Both the position numbers and the translations under genes were made by a program. A stretch of DNA of 64,000 bases from assembly GCF_900110855.1 (NCBI RefSeq), contig NZ_FOFA01000013.1, positions 16,714-80,713 of the forward strand, written 5' to 3'. This document shows positions 35,812-45,755 of the stretch, one piece after another; position 1 is the first letter of the stretch; the number at the start of each line of letters is the position of its first letter. This DNA comes from Microlunatus flavus (GTDB taxonomy: Bacteria > Actinomycetota > Actinomycetes > Propionibacteriales > Propionibacteriaceae). The notes below the pieces were generated by a model, which did not search any database, had not been told where the DNA came from, and saw only the letters and a program-made list of their open reading frames with translations.

Positions 35812-36690
35812 TCAGCCCGGCAGGTCCTCGGCCCGGATGCGCTCGATGGTGCGGGGGGTGAGGTCGCGGCTCCGGGTCCACGCCGCGATCTCGTGCAGCG
35901 GGGCGACCCAGACGTCGTCGGCGGCTGTGACGTGCTCCATCAGCCGCCCGAGCTCGGCCGCGCGCGACGGCCGGCCCGAGAGGAAGGGGTGGTTGGTGAG
36001 CACCCAGCAGCCGCCGACCTCGCGGAGCGCGTCGAACTCGGCCTGCCACAGCTCGCGGGCCTTGCGCGGCGTCTCGATGAGCCCGCTACCGGTGACGTCG
36101 GGCAGGTAGCAGTACTGCTCCCAGTCGTCGAGCGCCCACTGGATGGGGATCTCGACCAGGCTGCTGCGCCCGTCCACGTCGAGCACGTAGGGCGCGTCGG
36201 CGTCCATCAGGCTGGAGTCGTACGCGAACCCACGCTCGGCGAGCAGCCCCGGCGTGCGCCACGACAGGTCCCACATCGGCGCGCGGTAGCCGACCGGGCG
36301 CACGCCGGCCACCCGCTCGAGGGCCTCCAGCCCGCGGTCCAGCGCGGTCACCTCCTCGGCGAGGCTGAGCGCGGTCGGCTGCTCGTGCAGGTAGCCGTGG
36401 TGGGCGACCTCGTGGCCCGCGTCGACGACCGAGCGGACGACGTCGGCGTGGCGCTCGGCGGTGAAGCCCGGCACGAAGAACGTCGCCGTGACGCCGTGGC
36501 GCTCGAGCAGGGTCAGCAGCCGCGGGACCCCGACCAGCGGCCCGTACGCCTGGTGGCTCATGACGCTCATCCGGTCGGCGTTCTCCGGCGAGCCCCAGAG
36601 CACGGCGGACTCCGCGTCCATGTCGAAGGTGAAGGCGGCGGCCGCGCGGTACCCGTCCGGCCAGGCGGCCCCGCCGCTCTCGACGGTCAC
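35812..36690 (-). CDS. Polysaccharide deacetylase-family (NodB/PuuE-like) hydrolase
   Basis: A 292-residue NodB-fold protein without signal peptide. Motifs: [10 protein letters not shown] (metal Asp region), [11 protein letters not shown] (the H-x3-H-type metal pair), YRAPMWDLS and [11 protein letters not shown]. The cytosolic location and motif variants resemble the PuuE-like amidohydrolases that act on small molecules rather than secreted chitin or peptidoglycan deacetylases. GTG 36690 overlaps the stop of the agmatinase-family gene, so the two enzymes probably act in sequence on a guanidino or amide compound. The substrate is unknown. Confidence 0.82.
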   Translation of the reverse strand: MTVESGGAAWPDGYRAAAAFTFDMDAESAVLWGSPENADRMSVMSHQAYGPLVGVPRLLTLLERHGVTATFFVPGFTAERHADVVRSVVDAGHEVAHHGYLHEQPTALSLAEEVTALDRGLEALERVAGVRPVGYRAPMWDLSWRTPGLLAERGFAYDSSLMDADAPYVLDVDGRSSLVEIPIQWALDDWEQYCYLPDVTGSGLIETPRKARELWQAEFDALREVGGCWVLTNHPFLSGRPSRAAELGRLMEHVTAADDVWVAPLHEIAAWTRSRDLTPRTIERIRAEDLPG

Positions 36691-37658
36691 GACGCGCTCG
36701 CCTGCGCCATCAGCGTGACGAACTCGTACGCGAGGTTGGCCGCGGCGACCGCGGTGACCTCGGCGTGGTCGTAGGCGGGGGACACCTCGACGACGTCGGC
36801 GCCGACGATCCGGAGCGGCTGCAGCCCGCGCAGGATCGCGAGCAGCTCCCGGCTCGTCAGGCCGCCGGCCTCGGGCGTCCCGGTGGCCGGGGCGAAGGCG
36901 GGGTCGAGCACGTCGATGTCGACCGACACGTAGACGGGCGCGTCCCCGACGCGGTCCAGGACCCGCTCCAGCACCCCGTCGACGCCGAGCCGGTCCACGT
37001 CGCGGCAGTGCACGATCGTGAAGCCCAGCTCGGCGTCGTCGATCAGGTCGTGGCGGTCGTAGAGCGAGCCGCGGATGCCGACGTGCACCGAGCGGTCCTT
37101 GCGCAGCAGCCCCTCCTCGCTGGCCCGGCGGAACGGGGTGCCGTGGGTGTACGGCGCCGCGAAGTAGGTGTCCCAGGTGTCGAGGTGCGCGTCGAAGTGG
37201 ATCAGCGAGACGGGCCCGTGATGGGCGTGCAGCGCGCGCAGGACGGGCAGCGCGACGGTGTGGTCACCGCCGAGGACCACCAGCGGCCGCCCGCCGGTCG
37301 TCAGCGACGCGACGCCGGCCTGGATCTGGTCCATGGCGGCGGGGATGTCGAACGGGTTGCAGGCGATGTCACCGGCGTCGACGACCTGGGCGACCTCGAA
37401 CGGCGCGACGTCGAGCGCGGGGTTGTACGGGCGCAGCAGGCGCGAGGCCTCACGGATCGCCGACGGGCCGAAGCGCGCCCCGGGCCGGTAGGTGGTGCCG
37501 GCGTCGAAGGGGACGCCGACCACGGCGACGTCGTGACGCTCGACGTCGGAGCGCCGGGGCAGGCGCGCGAACGTCGTGAGGTCGGCGAACCGCGGCACGA
37601 CGAGGCCGTCGACCTGCCCGACGTGGCCGTTCGGGTGGTGGATGTGGTGCTCGTTCAC
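36687..37658 (-). CDS. Agmatinase/ureohydrolase-family protein (agmatinase or guanidinobutyrase)
   Basis: The 323-residue binuclear manganese ureohydrolase has all three family signatures: [25 protein letters not shown] and [21 protein letters not shown]. It opens with [21 protein letters not shown]. It removes urea from a guanidino substrate such as agmatine or 4-guanidinobutyrate; the length suits GbuA-type enzymes as well as SpeB. It overlaps the deacetylase-family gene and follows two SDR genes and a permease gene on the same strand, all facing a PucR regulator. That arrangement fits uptake and breakdown of a guanidino or polyamine nutrient. Confidence 0.9.
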   Translation of the reverse strand: MNEHHIHHPNGHVGQVDGLVVPRFADLTTFARLPRRSDVERHDVAVVGVPFDAGTTYRPGARFGPSAIREASRLLRPYNPALDVAPFEVAQVVDAGDIACNPFDIPAAMDQIQAGVASLTTGGRPLVVLGGDHTVALPVLRALHAHHGPVSLIHFDAHLDTWDTYFAAPYTHGTPFRRASEEGLLRKDRSVHVGIRGSLYDRHDLIDDAELGFTIVHCRDVDRLGVDGVLERVLDRVGDAPVYVSVDIDVLDPAFAPATGTPEAGGLTSRELLAILRGLQPLRIVGADVVEVSPAYDHAEVTAVAAANLAYEFVTLMAQASAS

Positions 37659-37736
37659 GGCTGCTCCGGATCCGTCTCGGGGGTGCCCGACCCGCTCCTG
37701 GGGTCGGCGTGGCTGGTCGGCTGGCGGCTCGGCTGC

Positions 37737-38504
37737 TCAGGCACGTCCGCGCAGCTCCCCGCCGTTGACCTGCACGACCTGGCCGACCATGGCCTGGAGC
37801 CGGAAGTCGGCGAGCAGGGAGACCGCGGCCGAGACCTCCTCGGGCGCGCCGATGCGGCCCAGGGGGATGGCCTCGGCGTAGCGCGCGTGGATCTCCGCCA
37901 GCGGCACGCGGGCCGCGTCGGCGTCGACCTGCAGCTGGGGGGTGTCGATCACCCCGGGTGCGATGCCGTTGACGATCACGCCGTGCGGGGCGAGCTCGCG
38001 CCCGAGCGTCTTGATCAGGGACACGAGCCCGGACTTCGAGGCCGCGTACGCGCTCGCCTCCGGCCAGCCGGTCAGTCCCCAGATGCTGCTGATCACGACG
38101 ACCCGGCCGGCACCCCGCGCGACCATGCCGGCCGCGGCCGAGCGGACCAGGTGGAACGTCCCGCCGAGGTTGGTGTCGACGACCTTCCACCAGTCGTCGA
38201 CGTCGTGCTCGAGGAACGGCGCCATGCTCATGTACGCGTGGTTGGCGACGAGGACGTCGAGCCGGCCGGCCGTCTCCTCGGTGCGGGCGACGAGCTCGGC
38301 GACCTGCCCGGGGTCGCTGAGGTCGGCGGCGAGGGCGGTGCCGCCGACCTCGTGCGCCACCCGGTCGAGGGCCTCGCTCGGCTCCCGGTCGTTGACGACG
38401 ACGGTGGCCCCGTCCGCCGCGAGCCGGGCGGCGTGCGCCGCGCCCATGCCCTGGGCGGCGCCGGTGACGAGCGCGACCCGCCCCGTCAGGTCCGTACGAC
38501 TCAT
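37737..38504 (-). CDS. SDR-family oxidoreductase (operon member 1)
   Basis: A 255-residue short-chain dehydrogenase. VALVTGAAQGMGAAHAARLA binds the dinucleotide, VVVISSIWGLTGWPEASAYAASK holds the catalytic Ser-Tyr-x3-Lys, and NGIAPGVIDTPQ follows. Its ATG shares one base with the stop of the second SDR gene (TGATG), so they are coupled. In this operon it may oxidise or reduce an intermediate of the guanidino/amine pathway, but its substrate is unknown. Confidence 0.84.
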   Translation of the reverse strand: MSRTDLTGRVALVTGAAQGMGAAHAARLAADGATVVVNDREPSEALDRVAHEVGGTALAADLSDPGQVAELVARTEETAGRLDVLVANHAYMSMAPFLEHDVDDWWKVVDTNLGGTFHLVRSAAAGMVARGAGRVVVISSIWGLTGWPEASAYAASKSGLVSLIKTLGRELAPHGVIVNGIAPGVIDTPQLQVDADAARVPLAEIHARYAEAIPLGRIGAPEEVSAAVSLLADFRLQAMVGQVVQVNGGELRGRA

Positions 38505-39217
38505 CAGATCACCGCTCCGGCGTTGGGGTTGAGGACCTCGCCGACGCAGAAGGTGCCCTCCTCGAGCAGCCAGGCCACGCACAGCGCGACCTCCTGCGGC
38601 GAGCCGAGCCGCCGCAACGGGAGCGTGTCGAGGTAGTCCCGGTCCCGCCACGGCGAGTCGGGGGCGAGCAGCGGGGTGTCGGTCGGTCCGGGGGCGACGG
38701 CGTTGACCCGGACACCTCTCGGTGCTGCCTCGGCCGCGAGGCTGCGGACGGCGCCGAGCACGGCCCCCTTGGCCGCGGCGTAGTGCGCGTCCTCGTCGCC
38801 CCCGCCGATCGCGAGCTCGCTCGCGATCGCCACGACGCTGCCGGACCTGCGGGCCAGCAGGCCGGGCAGGACCGCGCGCGCGAGGTTGGTGAAGCCGCCG
38901 AGGTGCACGCGCAGCATCCGCTGCCACTGCTCGGTGGTGATCTCCGCGAGGGGAGCCATCGCGTAGTGGCCGGCGACGGAGACCGCGGCCGTGACGTCGC
39001 CGAGCTCGCGCCCGGCCCGGTCCACGGCCTCGGCCATCGCGGCCCCGTCGCGGACGTCCACCTCGAGGGCGAGGTCGACGGCCCCGCTCGCCGTCAGGTC
39101 GAGGCCGGCGACTCGCCACCCCCGCTCGCGCAGCTCGGCGGCGACGGCCGCCCCGATGCCGCTGGCCGCGCCGGTGACGACGGCGACGCCGGGCTGCTCG
39201 GTGGTCCCGGCGCTCAC
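38504..39217 (-). CDS. SDR-family oxidoreductase (operon member 2)
   Basis: A 237-residue short-chain dehydrogenase. AVVTGAASGIGAAVAAELRE is the cofactor motif, and the catalytic residues lie in IASELAIGGGDEDAHYAAAK (Ser, Tyr-x3-Lys). The NAG element is replaced by SVAGHY. Its GTG overlaps the permease stop by 4 nt and its stop overlaps the next SDR, so it is embedded in the operon. Its partner SDR is clearly divergent from it, suggesting two different steps rather than a recent duplication. Confidence 0.82.
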   Translation of the reverse strand: MSAGTTEQPGVAVVTGAASGIGAAVAAELRERGWRVAGLDLTASGAVDLALEVDVRDGAAMAEAVDRAGRELGDVTAAVSVAGHYAMAPLAEITTEQWQRMLRVHLGGFTNLARAVLPGLLARRSGSVVAIASELAIGGGDEDAHYAAAKGAVLGAVRSLAAEAAPRGVRVNAVAPGPTDTPLLAPDSPWRDRDYLDTLPLRRLGSPQEVALCVAWLLEEGTFCVGEVLNPNAGAVI

Positions 39218-40812
39218 CTGACGTCCCCGTCGGTGTCCTGAGGGGGGACGACCCCCCTCACCCCCCGCTGCGTTCCACTCGCTGGCGCTCGCGGAACGCC
39301 TGGAGGCGTGCGGCCTCCGACGGCGACCACCCGGTGCCCGTCGTCGTCCAGCTCGTCGTCGCCGGCCTCGGCCGGGAACATCCGCCTCCGGACGACGGCG
39401 AAGATCGTCAGCCCGACCACGCCGAGCACGACGATGGCGATCCACACCGACCAGTCGAGGTAGCGCGCGTCGTTGACGTGCCGGGGCCAGGCGATGTTGA
39501 GGAACTCGAACGTGGCCCAGAGCACCGCCGCGACGCTCAGCGGGAGCGTCGCCCGGCCCAGTGAGAAGGTCGAGGGCCGCCAGGTTCCGCGCAGCTGGCT
39601 GACCAGCGCGCCGACGAGCGGGAAGAGGAACGCGATGAAGAAGCCACCGGTCGTGAAGTTGACCATGAGCAGGTAGACGTTCGGCGACAGGTTGCTCAGC
39701 AGGAACAGCACCGACCCGACGACGGTCGTCACCAGCAGGGCGACCACCGGCTGGCGCTGGCCGCGGGAGAGCCGGGACAGCGCACGGTGCGCGGGCAGCG
39801 CCTCGTCGCGGGCGTACGCCCAGATGACGCGGGACGCCGAGGTCTGCAGCGCGAGGAAGCTGGCGAGGAAGCCGATCACGAACAGCACCTCGACCGGCCG
39901 GGCGATCCCGTCGCCGAAGGCCGTTGTCAGCGCGTACGACACCGGGTCGCCGACGTGGTCGGGGTCGTCCAGCGCGGAGGTCACCCTGCCCATGTCCGGG
40001 ATGGCCAGGATGATCGCCAGGCTCGAGTAGGCCACGACCAGCGCGATCAGGCACAGCGAGCGGATCACGGCCTTGGGCAGGTTGCGGCGGGGGTCGCGCA
40101 CCTCCTCCGCGATGGCACCGGCGCTCTCGAAGCCGACGAACGACCACCCGATGAAGGCGACCGCCACCAGGAACGGCCCACCCAGGGAGAGGTAGCCGCC
40201 GCCGAGGCCGGAGCCCGTGCCCTCGACCAGGACCGACAGCGGCTGGTGGCGGTGGAAGAGCAGCAGCCAGGTGCCCAGTCCGAGCGAGCCCACGACCTCC
40301 GCGACGATGCTCGCGGTCATGAAGATCTTGAGCGCCTGGCGGCCGACGAGGTTGAGCCCGGTGCCGGCCAGCAGGATGACGAAGGCGATGACCGCCTTCT
40401 GCGTCGGCGTGGGCGACTCGACGCCGACGATGTTGGCCAGGAAGCCCGCCGCGCCGAGGGCGACCGTGCTCATGGCGATGACCAGGGTCCACATGTACGC
40501 CCAGCCGGCGAACCAGCCGTACCCGTTCCCCATCAGGCGCCGGGACCACTGGTAGATCGAGCCCTCCAGCGGCCAGCGCGACACCAGGTGCGCGAAGACC
40601 AGGGCCACGAGGAGCTGGCCGCCCCAGACGAGGAAGAAGCCGAACCAGAAGGTGCCGCCGGCGGCGCCGACCGCGAGGGCGAAGATCCCGTACAGGGCGA
40701 CGATCGGGGAGATGAAGGCGAACGCGAAGGCGAACGACGACCACAGGGTGAACTCGCGCTTGAGCACGTGGTCGGAGTGCTCGGAGAGCTCGGACAGGGG
40801 TTCGGTGCTCAC
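39214..40812 (-). CDS. APC-superfamily amino acid/amine permease
   Basis: A 532-residue transporter with about 12 membrane helices. The family entry helix LWSSFAFAFAFISPIVALYGIF, VSRWPLEGSIYQWSRRLMG and the loop FVGFESAGAIAEEVRDPRRN are characteristic of amino acid, GABA or choline-type APC permeases. GTG 40812 follows AAGGAG; a frame extending to 40938 is unlikely. The last about 35 residues (Gly/Pro/Arg-rich) are encoded by hairpin-forming DNA at 39242-39299 and look like an added tail. It is first gene of the operon and divergent from the PucR regulator; it probably imports the amine or guanidino substrate. Confidence 0.88.
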   Translation of the reverse strand: MSTEPLSELSEHSDHVLKREFTLWSSFAFAFAFISPIVALYGIFALAVGAAGGTFWFGFFLVWGGQLLVALVFAHLVSRWPLEGSIYQWSRRLMGNGYGWFAGWAYMWTLVIAMSTVALGAAGFLANIVGVESPTPTQKAVIAFVILLAGTGLNLVGRQALKIFMTASIVAEVVGSLGLGTWLLLFHRHQPLSVLVEGTGSGLGGGYLSLGGPFLVAVAFIGWSFVGFESAGAIAEEVRDPRRNLPKAVIRSLCLIALVVAYSSLAIILAIPDMGRVTSALDDPDHVGDPVSYALTTAFGDGIARPVEVLFVIGFLASFLALQTSASRVIWAYARDEALPAHRALSRLSRGQRQPVVALLVTTVVGSVLFLLSNLSPNVYLLMVNFTTGGFFIAFLFPLVGALVSQLRGTWRPSTFSLGRATLPLSVAAVLWATFEFLNIAWPRHVNDARYLDWSVWIAIVVLGVVGLTIFAVVRRRMFPAEAGDDELDDDGHRVVAVGGRTPPGVPRAPASGTQRGVRGVVPPQDTDGDVR

Positions 40813-40862
40813 GGTCGCTCCTTGGCCTGGGTCGGCAGCAATCAAGCAGACCGTGGGCGGAA

Positions 40863-40924
40863 CGCACAAGAGCCGGGGCAGGATCTTGGGGGTGAGGACC
40901 ACGCACGGCACGGTTCTTTGTGCG
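40863..40924. promoter_or_regulatory. Candidate PucR operator in the permease/pucR spacer
   Basis: CGCACAA (40863-40869) is repeated in inverse as TTGTGCG (40918-40924), with flanking similarity (AGAGCC and GGTTCT), in the 180-base divergent region. The arms are 48 bases apart, so they may be two half-sites for a multimeric regulator. Low certainty. Confidence 0.3.
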
Positions 40925-40992
40925 ATCCTCCGACCCATGGGTGTCGATCGCGTGACGATCTCACGCGCAGCCGCGGTTCGGGCGGGTACGGC

Positions 40993-42351
40993 GTGACCTC
41001 GCTGGGCGACCTCGTGGCGGAGCCGGACCTCCAGCTGCGCTTCCTCCTCGGCTCCGAGCAGCTGGGCCGGACGGTGCGCTGGGCGCAGCCCACGGAGCTG
41101 GTCGACCCGTCGCGCTACCTCGCCGGCGGCGAGCTCGTGTGCACGGTCGGGACGACGTTCGCCGACCCGGGCGCGGTCGAGACGTTCGTCGGGGCGGTCG
41201 CCCGGGCGGGCTCCGCCGGCATCTGCTTCGGTCTCGGCGACGTGTTCGACGAGGCGCCGCAGACGCTCCTCGCCGCCTGTCGCGCGTACGGGCTGCCGCT
41301 GCTCGCGGCCGGCTTCGGCTCACCGTTCCGCGCCATCGGCGAGTGGATCGTCGAGCACCGCACGGAACGTTCCGCGGCCTGGCGGCAGGAGGAGGCGCTC
41401 ACCGCCGAGCTCCTGGCCGCGCTGCGGCGCAACCGGTCGCTCGAGGAGCTGCTCGCGACCTGCTCGGACCGCGTCGGCGGGCGGTTCGCGACGCACGAGC
41501 CGGACCCCGGGCTGCCCGACGGGTGGACGACCGCCGGTGCCACGGTCGACGGCCTCACGTTGTGGTGGGCGGGCAGCGGGCCGGCGCCGGACGCGGCGTT
41601 CCTCGAGGTGCTCGCCCGGCTGCTCGCCATCGCCCAGCACGAGCGTGACGTGGAGACCGACCTCCGGCGCGAGCGCACCGGGGAGCTGCTGGCCCTGGTC
41701 GAGCGCCGGCTCGCCGCACCCGAGGCCCTCGAGCAGGCCCTGGCCGACGCCGGGCTGCCGACCGACCGGCTCGTGTTCTCGGTCTGGCCGGCCGGTGCCG
41801 TACGCCCGGTCGCGGAGGCGCTCGGCGCGGAGCCCGCTCTGCTGGGCGAGACCCCGACGGCCGCGGTGGTCGTCACCCCGACCGACGAGTCGCCGCGGCG
41901 GGTGGCGGGCCTGCTCAGCCTGCCCTGCGGGCACAGCCGCAGCGTGTCGATCCGGGACGCGAGTGCCGCGCTGGTCGAGGCGCAGGCCGCGTTCGACCTC
42001 TCCCGGCGACGTTCCAGCCCGGTCGGCCCCGACCAGCTCGCGACGCTGGAGGGGCTGCTCCTGCAGCAGCCCGGGGAACGGCTCGCACCGTTCGTCAACG
42101 TCGTCGAGCCGCTCGTCGCCGCCGACCGTGATCGCGGCACCCGTCACGTGCAGACGCTGCGGGTGTTCCTCGAGAACGACGCGTCCCTCGTCGGCGCCGC
42201 CCGGGCCGAGCACCTGCACGTCAACACGGTCCGCCACCGCCTCGGCCGGGTCCGGGCGCTCACCGGCTGCGACCCCTTCACGCTGGGAGGCCGCTCGACC
42301 CTGATGATCGCGCTGTGGGCGCTGGAGCACCGCGAGCAGCGCCCGGCCTGA
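40993..42351 (+). CDS. PucR-family transcriptional regulator
   Basis: The 452-residue protein has an N-terminal PucR-like domain (LRFLLGSEQLGRTVRWAQPT, then YLAGGELVCTVG) and a C-terminal PucR helix-turn-helix (LRVFLENDASLVGAARAEH, LHVNTVRHRLGRVRALTG). PucR-type proteins control purine, polyamine and amino-acid catabolism in actinobacteria. It is divergent from the permease-SDR-SDR-ureohydrolase-deacetylase operon and is its likely regulator. I start at GTG 40993, which places the N-terminus at the family position (TSLGDLV). Confidence 0.88.
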   Translation: MTSLGDLVAEPDLQLRFLLGSEQLGRTVRWAQPTELVDPSRYLAGGELVCTVGTTFADPGAVETFVGAVARAGSAGICFGLGDVFDEAPQTLLAACRAYGLPLLAAGFGSPFRAIGEWIVEHRTERSAAWRQEEALTAELLAALRRNRSLEELLATCSDRVGGRFATHEPDPGLPDGWTTAGATVDGLTLWWAGSGPAPDAAFLEVLARLLAIAQHERDVETDLRRERTGELLALVERRLAAPEALEQALADAGLPTDRLVFSVWPAGAVRPVAEALGAEPALLGETPTAAVVVTPTDESPRRVAGLLSLPCGHSRSVSIRDASAALVEAQAAFDLSRRRSSPVGPDQLATLEGLLLQQPGERLAPFVNVVEPLVAADRDRGTRHVQTLRVFLENDASLVGAARAEHLHVNTVRHRLGRVRALTGCDPFTLGGRSTLMIALWALEHREQRPA

Positions 42352-42372
42352 GGACTGCGCGGGAGCGTCTGC

Positions 42373-42978
42373 TCACAGGCGCAACCCGGCCAGCGCCTCC
42401 TCGGCCACCGCGTGCAGCTCGTCCGCGCCCATCCCGCTGGCCGCCTGGACGGCGATCCCGAACGTCACCGTCGTCAGGTACGCGGCCAGACGCTCCGGGT
42501 CCTGGTCCTCGGCCAGGTCCCCCTCGTCCCGTGCGCGTCGCAGACGCCGGGCGAGGTCCGTACGGGCGCCGTTGCGCCACTCGACCAGCAGGTCGTGCGG
42601 CTGCTGGGCGGTGCCGCTGGTCGCGAGAGCCCCCTGCACGCCGAGGCAACCCGCAGGGCGCGCGGGCTGCGTCGTCGCCAGCACCGCCCCCTGCAGGAAG
42701 GCCCTGATCACGTCCTTCGCCGTCGGCTGGCTGAAGGCCGCCGCCGCGTACGCCGCCGGGCCCTCGGTGTAGCGGGCCAGGGCCTTCGCGAACAGCGTCT
42801 CCTTGTTGCCGAAGGCGGCGTACAGGCTGGGCTTGCCGATGCCCATCGCTTCGGTCAGGTCGCCCAGGCTGGTGCCCTCGTAGCCCTGGCGCCAGAAGAC
42901 CTCGACCGCGCGGTCGAGGGCCTGGTCGGCGTCGAACCCGCGCGGTCGGCCGGTCGGAACGCTCTCGGTGGTCGGCAC
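42373..42978 (-). CDS. TetR-family transcriptional regulator
   Basis: A 201-residue TetR protein. The DNA-binding segment is FWRQGYEGTSLGDLTEAMGI followed by GKPSLYAAFGNKETLF (residues 28-63). The C-terminal ligand domain contains PARPAGCLGVQGALATS, similar to the AcrR/YxaF-like group responding to small electrophiles or aldehydes. It is divergent from the aldo-keto reductase gene; two copies of an 11-bp element lie between them and are its likely operators. Confidence 0.88.
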   Translation of the reverse strand: MPTTESVPTGRPRGFDADQALDRAVEVFWRQGYEGTSLGDLTEAMGIGKPSLYAAFGNKETLFAKALARYTEGPAAYAAAAFSQPTAKDVIRAFLQGAVLATTQPARPAGCLGVQGALATSGTAQQPHDLLVEWRNGARTDLARRLRRARDEGDLAEDQDPERLAAYLTTVTFGIAVQAASGMGADELHAVAEEALAGLRL

Positions 42979-42995
42979 CGCACCAGCGTACGCCC

Positions 42996-43050
42996 TTCTG
43001 TACCGATTCGGACAGAAGTGGTGCTAGGTTCTGTACCGACCGGTAGACAA
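42996..43050. promoter_or_regulatory. Tandem TetR operator candidates
   Basis: TTCTGTACCGA occurs exactly twice, at 42996-43006 and 43029-43039, 33 bases apart. The first copy is completed as an inverted repeat by ACAGAA (to 43017) and the second by CCGGTAGACAA (to 43050). Both lie in the 88-base spacer between the TetR and aldo-keto reductase genes. Confidence 0.55.
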
Positions 43051-43066
43051 CTAGACGGAGGACGCA

Positions 43067-44050
<984 letters not shown>

Positions 44051-44252
44051 AACGGCTGCGTACGGGTGCGAGCGTGAAGGACCAAGGTTCAGTGGACCCA
44101 CGTTCCTTGCTCTGCCGCGTGATCGACGCAGGGTCCCCGGGGGATAGGCGACAAGCCGGTCGCTAAATTTCGCCACGTCAGTGCGTCAGCCCGTCGCGAA
44201 GAACTGAGGACAGCCGTGCCAGCACACCCTCCCTCGGTAGGAGGTGCCCGGG

Positions 44253-45755
44253 GTGAGCGAGTACGACGAGGAGCGGCCCGAGCGGGCGGAGCAGTCTGAG
44301 CCGGCCGAGCAGCCCGAGCCGGCGGAGCAGTCTGAGCCGGCGGAGCAGCGCGAGCCCGCAGAGCAGCCCGAGCCGGCGGAGCCGCCCGAGCCGGCGGAGC
44401 AGCGTGAGCCGGCCGAGCAGCCTGAGCCGGCCGAGCAACCTGAGCGGGCCGAGCAGCGTGAGCCGGCCGAGCAGCCTGAGCGGGCCGAGCAGCCTGAGCC
44501 GGCCGAGCAGCCCGAGCCGGCGGACCAGCCCGAGCAGCCCGAGCAGCCCGAGCAGCGTCAGCCCGCCGAGCAGCCTGAGCCGGCCGAGCAGCGTGAGCCG
44601 GCCGAGCAGTCTGAGCGGGCCGAGGAGCCTGAGCCGGCCGAGCAGCCTGAGCCGGCCGAGCAGCCTGAGCCGCAGCAGCGCGAGTCTGACCAGCCGCGTG
44701 AGCCTGCTGAGCAGCCTCAGCACTCTCAGTCTGAGCAGCGCGCGCCAGATCAGCCGAGTGAGCCGGTCGGGTCCCCTGAGCCCGGGGAGCAGCGGAACCC
44801 GTTGGGGAGGCCTGAGCCGCTTCGGGAGCGTGTGCGGCCGGACGAGTCGCCGCTGGTGCGGCCGGACGAGTCGCCGCTGGTTCAGCTAGAGGATCCGCTG
44901 CAACACGTTGATGAATCGTTGCTTACGCCCGACGAGTCTGCCGCACTCCGCGAGCCGGCCGATCTCCAGACGGACCCGTCGACCGATCGGGTGACGGAGC
45001 AGCCGCGCGAGGAAGCGCCTCGGAGACCTGGTGAGAGCCAGCTGTCCTCCCAGGCTGCAGACGACCCAGGTGACGCCCGCTCCGAAGCGACGCAGGACGT
45101 GCAGGGCGTGGGGACCGGAGCGCAGGAGGTCTCGAGCGCCGAGCAGGCCGACTCGTCTGGCCTAGCGCAAGACCGGAAGGCGGGATCGCCGGCTCCGCAG
45201 GACGCGACTCAGGGTGAGGGGGTGGACAGCGGGGACGAGGCCGATGAGGCGACCACGCAGGGCAGCGAAGGGGCGCTCGAACAGGGTTCTGCTGCGCTTG
45301 AGCAGGGCACGGATGGGTCAGAGCTCGGAGCGAATGACGTCGCGCCCACGGAGCCGCCGGTGTCATGGGTCACCGAGGGCGGTGATCTGAGGGCAAGACC
45401 TCAGCGAGGGATGTCGGAGAGGGCGTTCACCTACCAGAGTCACGCTGAAGGGGCCCGCTCGAGCGTGGAGCGGGGGAGGTCAGAGGCGCCTGCACTCGAG
45501 TACACCCGCGAGAACGGCAAGGCCGGGCGCGTCCGCTTCGACGGGGTCGACGAGGGCACCATGATCGATCGGAAGCTGTCGATCTACAGTTCGAAGAAGA
45601 CGGAGAACCAGATCCGCCGTCAGTCGCGTGCCGCAGAGCAGAACGGGATGGACGTTCGCTGGGAGGTGCCCACTCGAAAGGAAGCCGACCGAGCGACGCG
45701 CCTCTTCGCGAGGGTCGGTGCCAGCAACATGACAGTGATAGTGGTGCCCGAGTGA
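44253..45755 (+). CDS. PEPAEQ-repeat protein with C-terminal Tox-REase-5-like nuclease toxin
   Basis: A 500-residue protein in three parts. Residues 8 to about 155 are some twenty acidic hexads of PEPAEQ/REPAEQ/PERAEQ type. Residues 155 to about 400 are disordered, acidic and Gln/Ser-rich. The last 90 or so residues (from EYTRENGKAGRVRFDGVDEG) resemble a Tox-REase-5 domain: the FDGVDEG..IDRK core gives the PD-(D/E)xK catalytic residues, followed by IRRQSRAAEQNGM, RWEVPTRKEADRA and VIVVPE. Nuclease activity is inferred. There is no signal peptide, WXG100 or other export domain I recognise. GTG 44253 has TAGGAGG 8 bases upstream. The stop overlaps the putative immunity gene. Base composition is lower in GC than its neighbours. 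Confidence 0.75.
   Translation: MSEYDEERPERAEQSEPAEQPEPAEQSEPAEQREPAEQPEPAEPPEPAEQREPAEQPEPAEQPERAEQREPAEQPERAEQPEPAEQPEPADQPEQPEQPEQRQPAEQPEPAEQREPAEQSERAEEPEPAEQPEPAEQPEPQQRESDQPREPAEQPQHSQSEQRAPDQPSEPVGSPEPGEQRNPLGRPEPLRERVRPDESPLVRPDESPLVQLEDPLQHVDESLLTPDESAALREPADLQTDPSTDRVTEQPREEAPRRPGESQLSSQAADDPGDARSEATQDVQGVGTGAQEVSSAEQADSSGLAQDRKAGSPAPQDATQGEGVDSGDEADEATTQGSEGALEQGSAALEQGTDGSELGANDVAPTEPPVSWVTEGGDLRARPQRGMSERAFTYQSHAEGARSSVERGRSEAPALEYTRENGKAGRVRFDGVDEGTMIDRKLSIYSSKKTENQIRRQSRAAEQNGMDVRWEVPTRKEADRATRLFARVGASNMTVIVVPE
44271..44705 (+). repeat. 18-bp minisatellite encoding acidic hexads
   Basis: About twenty imperfect copies of CCTGAGCCGGCCGAGCAG, with variants in codons 1 and 3, encode PEPAEQ-like hexads. 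Most third-base changes are silent, which shows the coding frame is under selection. The opposite strand gives an artificial Leu/Arg/Gly frame. Confidence 0.9.

Noticed and set aside
40813..40938. N-terminal extension of the APC permease
   Set aside because: The extension is unlike the family and covers the divergent promoter region; AAGGAG precedes GTG 40812.
44271..44705. Possible CRISPR-like direct repeats
   Set aside because: Units are contiguous 18-bp coding repeats without unique spacers, and no cas genes are nearby.
44178..44723. Leucine/arginine/glycine-rich reading frame on the minus strand
   Set aside because: It is the exact complement of the PEPAEQ hexad repeat. The plus frame has a ribosome site, a coupled downstream gene and a recognisable C-terminal domain.
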